A DNA stretch of 64,000 nt from Shewanella litoralis (GTDB taxonomy: Bacteria > Pseudomonadota > Gammaproteobacteria > Enterobacterales > Shewanellaceae), in the NCBI RefSeq assembly GCF_009828585.1, contig NZ_WSRZ01000007.1, positions 104,172-168,171 on the forward strand. The letters are read 5' to 3'. The notes beneath the pieces are model-generated. The model saw only the letters and a program-made list of their open reading frames with translations. It had not been told where the DNA came from and did not search any database. The translations under genes and the position numbers were made by a program. This document shows, piece by piece, positions 45,267 through 54,226 of the stretch (positions are counted from its first letter, which is position 1; each line of letters begins with the position of its first letter).

Positions 45267-46490
45267 ATGATGACTCGATTTATACTCTGTAGCTTTGCGC
45301 TCGTTCTGCTCTATCCAACGGCAATCGATCTCTATTTAGTCGGCTTGCCTCAAATAGCCAAAGATTTGGGCGCGAGTGAATCACAACTGCATATTGCTTT
45401 TTCTGTATATTTAGCTGGCATGGCGACGACCATGGTGTTTGCCGGTAAATTAGCAGACAAAATTGGCAGAAAACCTATCGCCATTGCTGGGGCGATTATT
45501 TTTACCCTCGCCTCAGCAATGGGAAGTATAGTCGATAACAGCCAAGCCTTTTTGATAGTCCGCTTTATTCAAGGCATTGGCGCTGGGGGTTGTTATGTGG
45601 TCGCCTTTGCTATTTTACGCGATACATTAGACGACGAGCGGCGGGCAAAGGTGTTATCCATGGTCAATGGCATTACCTGTATTATGCCGGTCATTGCCCC
45701 CGTGATAGGCCACTTGATTATGCTTCGCTATCCCTGGTCAAGCTTGTTTATCACCATGGCGGGGATGGGAGTATTGGTGTGTTTGTTATCTGTGTTTGTG
45801 TTACAAGAAACTCACAATAAAACGCTAATGCCATCGGCTGAACACTCACACAATTCGGCACCCACAACAGATGCACAAATAGCCGCGACTGAATTTTTTT
45901 ATGAGCGATTTTTCTTAAGTAGATTACTCATCAGTGCCATTGCAGTGACCGCAATTCTGACTTTTGTAAATACATCTCCGATGTTAATCATGAATACCAT
46001 GGGTTTTAGCCGCGGCGAATACTCAACCACCATGGCCTTAACTGCACTGGTGAGTATGTTAACCTCGTTTGCAATGCCATTTGCGTTGTCTTTTTTCCAC
46101 CAGCGCAGCTTAATGATTCTCTCTCAAGGACTATTTGTCACTGCTGCAATCATACTTGGGGTAACGCAATTAGCGCCAAGCTATCAATTGCTGAGCTTAT
46201 TCGGTTTTAGTCTTATTTGTGCCAGTTTTTCTATTGGCTTTGGTGTGGTGATGAGCCAAGCATTAAGCCCTTACCGCTTTAGGGCCGGCGTGGCCAGTTC
46301 AATACTGGGTGTGGTTCAGGTTTGCAGTTCAGCATTATTTATTTGGTTGCTGGGTTTGTTAGGGGTAAGTGCATTGAATATGCTGATATTAATCTTGCTA
46401 ATTGGTGGTGTTATTAGCATGGTTTTAATACTATTAATCCCTTCAGCACTGCAGAGTGACACCCATGAACAAATCGTTAGCACGCCTTGA
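45267..46490 (+). CDS. mdtL: MFS multidrug efflux protein MdtL
   Basis: This is a 407-residue, 12-helix major facilitator of the Bcr/CflA group. The N-terminal run [20 protein letters not shown] and [20 protein letters not shown] are nearly those of E. coli MdtL, and [16 protein letters not shown] is the MFS loop motif A. It exports drugs such as chloramphenicol in E. coli. The following gene is a YidZ-type regulator, the same neighbour as in E. coli, which supports orthology. The start is ATG 45267 or the next ATG. Confidence 0.92.
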   Translation: MMTRFILCSFALVLLYPTAIDLYLVGLPQIAKDLGASESQLHIAFSVYLAGMATTMVFAGKLADKIGRKPIAIAGAIIFTLASAMGSIVDNSQAFLIVRFIQGIGAGGCYVVAFAILRDTLDDERRAKVLSMVNGITCIMPVIAPVIGHLIMLRYPWSSLFITMAGMGVLVCLLSVFVLQETHNKTLMPSAEHSHNSAPTTDAQIAATEFFYERFFLSRLLISAIAVTAILTFVNTSPMLIMNTMGFSRGEYSTTMALTALVSMLTSFAMPFALSFFHQRSLMILSQGLFVTAAIILGVTQLAPSYQLLSLFGFSLICASFSIGFGVVMSQALSPYRFRAGVASSILGVVQVCSSALFIWLLGLLGVSALNMLILILLIGGVISMVLILLIPSALQSDTHEQIVSTP

Positions 46491-47433
46491 TCTCAACCTG
46501 CTTATTACTTTGCAGTTACTGTTGCAAGAATTGAGTGTGTCTAAAGCAGCCAAAAAGCTCAATGTGACACCTTCAACGGTGAGCAAATCACTGAGCAAAT
46601 TAAGAGAATGGTTTGACGACCCGCTGTTTGTTAAAACGCCCCATGGATTTAGCCCAACCTCGCTGGCCATTAGCATGGAGCAAGAGTTAGCCGATTGGCT
46701 GCAGTTAAGCAGTCAACTATTAGCAAAACGTGGTGATGAAATCCCCAATGGTATTCGCTTTAACCTTGCGATGGAATCGCCGCTCTTACTGACCATGTTT
46801 AATCAGCTAAGCCAACAGATTTACCATAAATACCCTGATGCTAAAGTCAAAGTGCATAACTGGGATTACGACTCCATTGAAGCCATTATTCGGGGCGAAG
46901 TTGATATTGGCTTTACTGGACGCGAAAGTCACCCCAGATCAAAAGAGTCAATTGAACTGCTGCCCTACTTTATTAATTATGAAGTGTTATTTACCGATCT
47001 TCCGGTGGTTTATCTGCATAAAAGTCATCCTGCGTTACAAGAAGAGTGGAACATTTCGACTTTTGTAAAGTACCCGCAAATCAATATCACTTGGGAAAAA
47101 TGCGACACCTGGGCATTAGATGAAGTGTTAATTGAAATGGGCCTAAAACGCAATATTGAACTCACCATGGCCACCTTTGAGCAATCGTTATTTATGACCG
47201 CTCAACCCGGCCACGAGATGATCACAACGGCGCCGCAATATTGCCAACATTACTGTCAAAAAGTGCACCCCGACTTAGTGTGTTTACCCATCCCTGTCGA
47301 CAGTGCATTACAAGCAAAACTGATGATCCCCTTCACCCTCATTTGGCATAAACGTAATAATCAAAACCCTAAAATATCCTGGTTAAGAAATGCCATTAAA
47401 AGCTTATATAGCGATCTAAACAATCGCCAATAA
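46465..47433 (+). CDS. yidZ: LysR-type regulator YidZ
   Basis: This is a 322-residue LysR-family regulator. The N-terminal helix-turn-helix is [20 protein letters not shown]. The effector domain matches E. coli YidZ closely in [32 protein letters not shown] and [17 protein letters not shown]. The start is ATG 46465 ([11 protein letters not shown]), overlapping the mdtL end by 26 bp; the frame opens at GTG 46456. Overlap suggests cotranscription with mdtL. In E. coli YidZ is linked to nitric-oxide resistance. Confidence 0.92.
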   Translation: MNKSLARLDLNLLITLQLLLQELSVSKAAKKLNVTPSTVSKSLSKLREWFDDPLFVKTPHGFSPTSLAISMEQELADWLQLSSQLLAKRGDEIPNGIRFNLAMESPLLLTMFNQLSQQIYHKYPDAKVKVHNWDYDSIEAIIRGEVDIGFTGRESHPRSKESIELLPYFINYEVLFTDLPVVYLHKSHPALQEEWNISTFVKYPQINITWEKCDTWALDEVLIEMGLKRNIELTMATFEQSLFMTAQPGHEMITTAPQYCQHYCQKVHPDLVCLPIPVDSALQAKLMIPFTLIWHKRNNQNPKISWLRNAIKSLYSDLNNRQ

Positions 47434-47693
47434 ACACAAGCCATATAGGATCAGTATTGTATTAAGTAAATATTGAGATACCACTGTGGCCAGGGGTATG
47501 AGTGTATGTGTGTATGAGTGCCAAAAGTAATACAATTAAGCCGCCAGTAAAATAGCGACTTAGTTAACCTCAATCAATGTGGCGCTGTCGATGCTAAAAC
47601 AACAAGCTTAAGGGCTTCACTGCGCGTTGACGAGTGCCACTGTGCAGTAAAAACCTTAAGCTAAGTCTGTAATAACAAGTCAATATTAAGCAA
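47434..47693. other. 260-bp convergent intergenic region with a large imperfect hairpin
   Basis: AGCTTAAGG (about 47607) and CCTTAAGCT (about 47652) bracket a region with further pairing (CACTGCGC / GTGCAGT). It may terminate yidZ and the receptor gene. No gene is seen. Confidence 0.45.
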
Positions 47694-49808
47694 TTAAAAT
47701 TGGTACTTCACACTCGCACTAAAATTAATCGGCTCACCCGGCATCGTCCATAACTTGTGGTATGAGCTTTCAAAATATTCCTCATCAAATACGTTGTTTA
47801 CATCAAGCATCACGCGGACTCTGCTAGTAATATCTACGGCTGCTGATAAGTTAACTAAGGTGTATGAAGGTAAAATATAGTCAGGGTCGGTTGTTTCACC
47901 GAGACGGTCGCCAACATAATTAACTGTTGCGCCAAAATAAGCTTCTTTGCCCATAATGTCAGTGTAATGTCGCAACGAAACATGGCCGACATGTTCTGCA
48001 ACGTTAATTAAACGCGCCCCTTTAGGAATAGGTACACCCCAGTCATTATCAACTAAATCTTTTGCCGTTCTTGCGTCGGTATACGCATAAGCAATATCCA
48101 GGCTGGTATCTGCAGTTAATAACGTCGTCAATTGCAATTCAACACCCTGGCTTTCAACTTCACCTAGGGTTGCTGACAGCCCGGTATTGGGCTCAGCAGT
48201 TAACATATTTGTTTTACTTGCATCAAAAAGGGCTAAGCTACCAGAAAATCTATCTGCAACATTTTGCCACTTTAGACCCACTTCAAAAGAGTCGGTTTGT
48301 TCTGGTTCAAACGCATTTCTATCTGAATCTAGACCCGAGTTTGGTCTAAAACCTTCTGCATAGCTGGTATACACATTGATATTGTCAGCCAGTTCATAAA
48401 TAAAACCAAAGCGAGAAGATACCTCTGTTTGGTCTTGATCTTGAGACTCATTAGCAAGTTTATCTAATATATCTTGCTCGAAATAATCAACCCTAAAACC
48501 GACTAAAAGCTTGGCCTTATCTGTCAGTTCAATTAAATCTTGTGCATATAAGCCAAGGCCTGTTTGCTCTTCAGATGTCACCGTTGTTGGAGAGGTTTCA
48601 GGCTGTTCCATTGTGTAGTCAGGATTATTAGGGTCGATAGCATAGGTAGAGTCACCCGATCCCCACGCGGTTCGCCACACTCTGTAATCTGTATCTAATT
48701 GGAAGTTGTAATAATCTAACCCTATCAGTAGGTTATTTTTAATACCACCAAGCTCTATGTCACCACTGACTTCAAAACGGGCAGATAAATCTTCTGCCTG
48801 ATAATCTCGCTCTCTTCTCTGTCTTGATAGCAAATCAGGGTCGGTATAAATCAACTGACGACCAGCAGACAGCTCAGTATCAGAAGACTGGCCTTTAAAT
48901 GATGAGTCTCGATAAGCTAAGCCCGCTAATAAACTCCAATGATTATTCAGTTGATGATTTAACAACAATTGATGGCCTAGCGCCTTCACTTTGTGTGCAC
49001 CATCTCGAGTGTCGCCATAAAAATCAGCAGAGTCGACAGAATCAAAGTCATTATCTAACACGTACACGCCACGGTCTAACGCTTTGCTCTGTTCAACCAC
49101 CTCCATCTCATAGCTTAAGCTCGTGACATCTGAAATATTCCACAAAATAGAAGGGCTTAAATTTAAACTTTCAATGTCAACGCTATCTCGATACGTATCA
49201 GAATCTTCGTAAAAGCCGTTTATACGGTAAGCCACATCATCAGTAAGACCTTTAGTGTGGTCAAACTCGATTTGTTTTTTGTCGTAACTGCCTAATGTTC
49301 CCTGAATGTAGCCTTGCTCTTCAAATTGCGGCTTTTTGGTAATGATATTCACTGTGCCGCCCGGCTCACCTTGTCCGTATAACGCAGAGCCTGGCCCTTT
49401 CATCACTTCAATGGTTTCAATATTAGCCGTGTTTCTGTTACCAGTATAACCACGTGAGTTAAAACCATTAACGAGCGTACCCGTTGGGTTATTTTCGTCA
49501 CCAGAAAAACCACGCACAGCAAAACTGTCAAACATGCCACCAGAATTATTTTGTCTTACGATACTTGGCGAGAAATCCAAGGCATCCATAAAGTGAGTAA
49601 TGCCCTCGTTTTTTATGGTATCGGCGTTAATTCTATCAACAGCTTGAGGGGTATCAATTAATGGCACATTGCCACGGTATGGCTGCCATAATCGTTTCAC
49701 TTCAATACGCTCAATGTCATCTTGAACGTCTGATGTTTGAGTAATATTATCTTGTGCTAATACACCATTAGAAATGACTAATAGTGAACATATAAAGTGC
49801 TTTTTCAC
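47694..49808 (-). CDS. TonB-dependent siderophore-type receptor
   Basis: This is a 704-residue outer-membrane receptor with a signal peptide (KHFICSLLVISNGVLAQ). The plug domain contains DTPQAVDRINADTIKNEGIT, VRGFSGDENNPTGTLVNGFN and the diagnostic GPGSALYGQGEPGGTVNIIT (siderophore-receptor class). The barrel ends in SASVKYQF with terminal Phe. It probably imports a ferric siderophore, though no biosynthesis or ABC genes are nearby. The start is GTG 49808 with no strong ribosome site. No clear Fur box was found in 49809-50013. Confidence 0.92.
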   Translation of the reverse strand: MKKHFICSLLVISNGVLAQDNITQTSDVQDDIERIEVKRLWQPYRGNVPLIDTPQAVDRINADTIKNEGITHFMDALDFSPSIVRQNNSGGMFDSFAVRGFSGDENNPTGTLVNGFNSRGYTGNRNTANIETIEVMKGPGSALYGQGEPGGTVNIITKKPQFEEQGYIQGTLGSYDKKQIEFDHTKGLTDDVAYRINGFYEDSDTYRDSVDIESLNLSPSILWNISDVTSLSYEMEVVEQSKALDRGVYVLDNDFDSVDSADFYGDTRDGAHKVKALGHQLLLNHQLNNHWSLLAGLAYRDSSFKGQSSDTELSAGRQLIYTDPDLLSRQRRERDYQAEDLSARFEVSGDIELGGIKNNLLIGLDYYNFQLDTDYRVWRTAWGSGDSTYAIDPNNPDYTMEQPETSPTTVTSEEQTGLGLYAQDLIELTDKAKLLVGFRVDYFEQDILDKLANESQDQDQTEVSSRFGFIYELADNINVYTSYAEGFRPNSGLDSDRNAFEPEQTDSFEVGLKWQNVADRFSGSLALFDASKTNMLTAEPNTGLSATLGEVESQGVELQLTTLLTADTSLDIAYAYTDARTAKDLVDNDWGVPIPKGARLINVAEHVGHVSLRHYTDIMGKEAYFGATVNYVGDRLGETTDPDYILPSYTLVNLSAAVDITSRVRVMLDVNNVFDEEYFESSYHKLWTMPGEPINFSASVKYQF

Positions 49809-50004
49809 GTGTTTTGCTCATGAGGAATAAAATAAAAAGAAATGTTACAACATATCAATACATGTAGTCAAAGTGGTACTCGTTACAAATTGTTTAAACA
49901 TACGTGATGAAACGAAGCTAATTGTGAGAAGTTAATTAGGGTGAATATTCAAAAATCCCTCTAAAAAATATCACATTCGGATTAAGTCTGAACGACCACA
50001 CTGT

Positions 50005-50026
50005 AGAATACTGTCATCTGTATTCT
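50005..50026. other. 7-8-7 dyad at the broken end of the integrase gene
   Basis: AGAATAC-N8-GTATTCT is a perfect 7-bp inverted repeat with an 8-bp centre, the size of a tyrosine-recombinase core site. It overlaps the last codons and stop of the truncated integrase. Confidence 0.5.
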
Positions 50027-51006
50027 GCCGTAATATTCTGCATATAACGTTTGGCATTGAGGTTCTTTAATCGCTGTGCTGCACCGCTGTCATTAATGCT
50101 AATACAGTGTACGCCATCGATTAGTTTGATATCTCCAGGTTTGAGCTGGCAGGCTTCTGAGGGCCTTAAGCCACCATAAAGCATTAATTGGGTGACCCAT
50201 TTGAAATCAGTTGTCGAAGCCTTGAATGATGAGCTGCGAAGTAGGCGTTTAAGCTCAGGATTTGTCCAGCGGTCTCTAGCTTGATTCGGTTTAGCTTTTG
50301 GTTTTTGTCCGACAGTAACGCTTTCAAAAGGGTTGTGGTTGCAATAGTTCATTAACTGGCACCACTTAAAAAACTGAAATATAGCAGCTAAGTACTCTTT
50401 ATTGCTTTTGTAGCTTCGGCCTTGAGTCAGTAACTCATCGCGATAGGTCATCGCATCAGCACTGGTGATGTCATGCACACATTTATCATCAGTTTTAAGC
50501 TTGGTTTTAAGAATGGATTTTGATGATACGGTATCAATAAAATGCCGAGTACGCTGCTCAAGCTGCTTGATAGACAGAGGCCTAATGGCTGATTTTTGTT
50601 TTGAGATAATAAATGCGCTTAATGCTTCATTTAACCCAATAACAGGCTTTGCTTGCGCCACTGCGGTAGTTTCACGATGCTGAGACAATTTAGTCTCTCT
50701 ATTGGGGATAGCATGAGGTTTTTGCGTGATGTTGAATGTAATATCAGGATCAGCTGCATCAAACTGAGCTCTAAGATTGTTAATGACCTCATCAACGTAG
50801 CGAATAAAGTCATTAATACGGGTTTGATGGTCAATAGACTTGATGATTTTTTTGAGTGCTCCGGCAACATCAATGTTACGGATGACTGCTTCTGCTCTGT
50901 CACGAGTCAGTAAGGAGACTTTTACGTCAAAGGGAAAGCCCTTGTCGCGTAAATATTTGGCTAAACAGATACGTGTGAAGTATACGTTGTTGGGTGCTCT
51001 GCTCAT
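50014..51006 (-). pseudogene. tyrosine recombinase/integrase, C-terminally truncated
   Basis: About 330 residues are left. They include the N-terminal domain (PNNVYFTRICLAKYLRDKGF), the SAM-like core-binding domain (about 140-255) and the first catalytic box GGLRPSEACQL with its Arg. The frame ends at KRYMQNITAEYR, before the HxxR and catalytic Tyr boxes, so it cannot be an active recombinase. The start is uncertain: ATG 51006 fits the family, while the frame is open to TTG 51069. It lies just downstream of tRNA-Ser in the same direction, the usual place for an island integrase. Confidence 0.85.
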
Positions 51007-51070
51007 GTAAAAAACGGATACATTGTCTGAGTCAATCCTTATGGAGAACCCCTCAAACGCCAAAAACAAA

Positions 51071-51097
51071 AAAAGCCGTTGATAATCAACGGCTTTT
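51071..51097 (-). terminator. terminator of tRNA-Ser
   Basis: A perfect 13-bp stem (AAAAGCCGTTGAT / ATCAACGGCTTTT) is followed on the minus strand by a long T-run. It lies 14 bp after the tRNA 3' end. Confidence 0.9.
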
Positions 51098-51110
51098 CTA
51101 GTATTTAATG

Positions 51111-51200
51111 TGGCGGAGGGATAGGGATTTGAACCCTAGAACGGGGTAAACCGTTGCCGGTTTTCAAGACCGGTGCATTCGACCACTCTGCCATCCCTCC
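51111..51200 (-). tRNA. tRNA-Ser(TGA)
   Basis: Acceptor GGAGGGA / TCCCTCC with G73 and encoded CCA; anticodon loop CTTGAAA gives TGA; a long variable arm (about 20 nt) and T-arm GGGTTCAAATCCC fit serine. Confidence 0.96.
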
Positions 51201-51211
51201 GAACGGCGTGA

Positions 51212-51240
51212 ATAATATAAGTAACTCGTTTGCTTGTAAA
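51212..51240 (-). promoter_or_regulatory. tRNA-Ser promoter
   Basis: On the minus strand TTTACA and TATTAT are 17 bp apart, about 10 bp before the tRNA 5' end. Confidence 0.65.
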
Positions 51241-51449
51241 CTATAAATTTCAAAAAAATGACTGAATGTTTAGCATTTAATCAGCCTAGTGTTTTTTTAT
51301 ACATTCGCACTAAGGGTATGTTAAGCGGTAACAGGTTAAATTCGTTAGTGACTTATTCGATTTGCACTGAGAATGAGCTAAGGTTTTTGTGGTGCTTTAT
51401 GCTAATATCATCAGACTATTTTTCGTTGCTATGGCCCGATTATTACCCT

Positions 51450-53189
51450 ATGAACCCAACGTTATTGCCTAGTGCCAAACTTGCCCCTCAATATCATTTA
51501 CCAGAAACGGCCACATCTGCCTTTTTTCCAAGCCATTTACTGCTTGGACAAGAGCGCGCTGTTGATGCATTTAAGTTAATGACCAAAATCGATTCGCAGC
51601 ATTTGTTTCTTGGTGATTTCTCTGGTGTTGATAGACCTTTATTTATCAAGGCATTAGTGTCTCAGGCTGATACGCCGTCAAATAACTATTTAGTGGCGAC
51701 GAAAAAATTGTCTGACGATGCTGAAGTCCAGTTTAAATGGCAAGCTGCGATACCTGCGCAAAATGTGGGCATTATCGCTAAGCAAGAATCATTGTCGTGT
51801 TATTTACAAGGTACGTTGCGCCGAGCAGATTTATTAGGCCGAATGATTAAGACAGACAAAGCCAGTGTTTACAAACCCGGTGCGTTAGCAAAAAACCATA
51901 TGGTGTTTATTTGTTTAGAGTCTATTTGGCAACGAGAAAACCTGTGGGATTTGTTAATGCAAATCCTGCATGACGGTTACTATCGCATCAATAATGAGCT
52001 GGCCCCTATCCCGGTTAACTGTAAAATTATTTTGGTTGGTTCAGGGCTCGCTTATGGTCAATTGCGTTCAGAAGACCGCAAATTTAACCGCCACTTCCCT
52101 ATTCTTGCAGAGATGAGTAACGAGGTTGATTTAACTCAGCACCCTGAATCTGCTTATGTGCAATGGCTTAGCGTTTTAGCTAAGGATGAAGCCGCCGAGT
52201 TAGAACCGTCTAGTTTATTACCACTGTTTTGGTTTAGCTCTCGACAAGTTGAGCATCAGCAACGTTTAAGTTTAAACATGCTAGAGATTAAGCAACTGAT
52301 CGCTCAAGCCAAAGCCTATGCCGGCAAATCATCGCTCAATGCTGCTGCTATTGCTAAAGCGCTAGAGAAGCTCAAGTTTCGCCATAATAGTTCGGAAGTG
52401 TATTCGGCCCAGAGTTTTGATGATAATTTCATAAATCTGCCAACTAAAGGTGCTATGGTGGGCCAAATTAATGGGTTGACGGTTATTGATACGGGGGATT
52501 ACACCTATGGAGAACCCGCTCGTATTACCACGTCGGTGCATTATGGTGACGGTGAAGTAGCCGATATTGAAAGAAAATCTGAATTAGGTGGCAATATTCA
52601 TGCTAAAGGCATGATGATTTTATCGGCTTGTTTGTATCGTATCTTTGGCCGTGATGCCCCCCTGCACCTTAATGCTAACATTGTGTTTGAACAGTCATAT
52701 CAAGAAATCGATGGTGACAGCGCGTCATTAGCGGAGTATTGCTGTTTAATGTCGGCTATTGCCGAACAACCCATTGTGCAAAGCTTAGCCGTAACAGGCG
52801 CATTAGATCAGTTCGGCAATGTACAAGCCATTGGCGGTGTAAATGAAAAGATTGAAGGATTTTATACCTTATGCCAACGCCGTGGCCTTACGGGTGAGCA
52901 AGGGGTGATTATTCCTAAGGCAAACGTGCTGCAGCTTAATTTAGAACCCGCTGTAATAGATGCTGTGAACAAAGGCTTATTTCATATTCATGCCATTGAA
53001 CACATGGATCAGGCTGTTGAGATTTTAATGCAAATGCCAGCAGGCATTGCCAATGAAGACAACGACTTTGCTGCTGATACCCTTTATGGGTTGGTGCAAG
53101 GGCGTTTAGATAAGCTCGCAGGTCAAGATGATGAAGACGTTGAGCTCAACTTTTTAGCTAGATTGTTAGCTAGGTTACGGATTATATAG
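51450..53189 (+). CDS. Lon-family protease (YcbZ/LonP type)
   Basis: This is a protein of about 579 residues matching E. coli YcbZ (586). The N-terminal half is a degenerate AAA-like domain without a clear Walker A. The C-terminal Lon protease domain has GGNIHAKGMMILSACLYRIF, the catalytic Ser in EIDGDSASLAEYCCLMSAIA and the Lys in GGVNEKIEGFYTL. The start is uncertain: ATG 51450 (MNPTLLPSAKLAPQY) fits family length; ATG 51399 and 51258 also open the frame, but the extra N terminus looks non-coding. It lies upstream of fabA, as ycbZ does in E. coli. Confidence 0.88.
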   Translation: MNPTLLPSAKLAPQYHLPETATSAFFPSHLLLGQERAVDAFKLMTKIDSQHLFLGDFSGVDRPLFIKALVSQADTPSNNYLVATKKLSDDAEVQFKWQAAIPAQNVGIIAKQESLSCYLQGTLRRADLLGRMIKTDKASVYKPGALAKNHMVFICLESIWQRENLWDLLMQILHDGYYRINNELAPIPVNCKIILVGSGLAYGQLRSEDRKFNRHFPILAEMSNEVDLTQHPESAYVQWLSVLAKDEAAELEPSSLLPLFWFSSRQVEHQQRLSLNMLEIKQLIAQAKAYAGKSSLNAAAIAKALEKLKFRHNSSEVYSAQSFDDNFINLPTKGAMVGQINGLTVIDTGDYTYGEPARITTSVHYGDGEVADIERKSELGGNIHAKGMMILSACLYRIFGRDAPLHLNANIVFEQSYQEIDGDSASLAEYCCLMSAIAEQPIVQSLAVTGALDQFGNVQAIGGVNEKIEGFYTLCQRRGLTGEQGVIIPKANVLQLNLEPAVIDAVNKGLFHIHAIEHMDQAVEILMQMPAGIANEDNDFAADTLYGLVQGRLDKLAGQDDEDVELNFLARLLARLRII

Positions 53190-53264
53190 TGATCGGAGTT
53201 GTTTAGCTTACACGTGTTCGCTATCTTGTTGGCATTAATCGTTGATAAAGTGGTAAAGAATTAA

Positions 53265-53780
53265 ATGGAAAAAGCGAACAGTTTCACTAAAGAACAACTT
53301 ATTGCCTGCGGTAACGGTAACCTTTTGGGCCCAAATAGACCGCGTTTACCTGTCGATAACATGTTGATGATTGACCGTATTATTACCATCAATGAAGATG
53401 GCGGTGAATTTGGTAAAGGTGAAATTGTTGCCGAACTTGATATCACTCCAGACTTATGGTTTTTTGATTGCCACTTTAAAACAGACCCTGTTATGCCGGG
53501 TTGCTTAGGTTTAGATGCTATGTGGCAGCTAGTCGGCTTTTATTTAGGTTGGGAAGGCGCTGAAGGTAAAGGCCGCGCACTTGGTGTAGGTGAAGTTAAG
53601 TTTACCGGCCAGGTGTTACCAGACGCTAAAAAGGTAACCTACAAGTTGAATATTAAACGTAAAATCCATCGTAAACTGGTGATGGGTATTGCTGATGCCA
53701 CCATGGAAGTTGATGGTCGCCAAATTTATTCTGCCACTGATTTAAAAGTCGGTATTTTTAGCGATACTTCTACATTCTAA
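53265..53780 (+). CDS. fabA: 3-hydroxydecanoyl-[ACP] dehydratase/isomerase
   Basis: This is a 171-residue hot-dog-fold enzyme that introduces the cis double bond in unsaturated fatty-acid synthesis. FabA hallmarks are [14 protein letters not shown], the catalytic His in [20 protein letters not shown], and [13 protein letters not shown] with the second-subunit Asp. Full length (E. coli 172). It lies 75 bp after the Lon-family gene and ends at a convergent terminator with rmf. Confidence 0.98.
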   Translation: MEKANSFTKEQLIACGNGNLLGPNRPRLPVDNMLMIDRIITINEDGGEFGKGEIVAELDITPDLWFFDCHFKTDPVMPGCLGLDAMWQLVGFYLGWEGAEGKGRALGVGEVKFTGQVLPDAKKVTYKLNIKRKIHRKLVMGIADATMEVDGRQIYSATDLKVGIFSDTSTF

Positions 53781-53810
53781 ACGTGTAATTGAGTTTTATC
53801 CTATTACAAC

Positions 53811-53834
53811 AATGCCCTCATTAGAGGGCATTTT
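53811..53834. terminator. convergent terminator between fabA and rmf
   Basis: AATGCCCTC / GAGGGCATT with an ATTA loop, then TTGTT; usable in both directions. Confidence 0.8.
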
Positions 53835-53842
53835 GTTGGGCA

Positions 53843-54019
53843 TTATTTATTAAATAAGCCACTGAGTCGACCATCAACCCCTTCTCGCCATCCACCAAGC
53901 CATTGAGACCTTGAGTCAAGATTAGCGTGAGGGCAAACTTCTTTTGAGCGCCCCCCTATCCCGGCCTGAAATCCTTTTGAAAAAGCTCTGTCTAAACGAT
54001 CTCTTTTCTGTCTTTTCAT
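53843..54019 (-). CDS. rmf: ribosome modulation factor
   Basis: This is a 58-residue basic protein reading MKRQKRDRLDRAFSKGFQAG at the N terminus, with GGRSKEVCP, SRSQWLGGWREG and a short tail (GRLSGLFNK). It aligns along its length with E. coli RMF (55 residues). RMF dimerises 70S ribosomes into inactive 100S particles in stationary phase. GAGGA lies 7 bases before ATG 54019. The fabA neighbour is also found in E. coli. An overlapping ATG in another frame 4 bases upstream gives only a 33-codon frame. Confidence 0.95.
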   Translation of the reverse strand: MKRQKRDRLDRAFSKGFQAGIGGRSKEVCPHANLDSRSQWLGGWREGVDGRLSGLFNK

Positions 54020-54164
54020 TCATGCGTCCTCTTCCATTTACAGGCTTCTGTTTAACGGGATGAAGCTGAAGCCATGAATATAGAAATAGACGTTTTTTTA
54101 GCCAAGATCAATCAAAAAAATGACCCTTTTTGGGATTTTCTATTAAGGTATTGAGAATTAAATT

Positions 54165-54196
54165 AAAAAAAATCGAGGAAATTTCCTCGATTTTTT
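54165..54196 (-). terminator. terminator of the DUF3466 gene
   Basis: AAATCGAGGAAA / TTTCCTCGATTT perfect stem with flanking A- and T-runs, about 30 bp after the DUF3466 stop. Confidence 0.9.
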
Positions 54197-54226
54197 GATT
54201 AGTCTGTTGATGGTAATATTAGGCCG

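Noticed and set aside
49809-50013. Fur box upstream of the siderophore-type receptor
   Set aside because: Expected from function, but no sequence close to the GATAAT-type palindrome was found.
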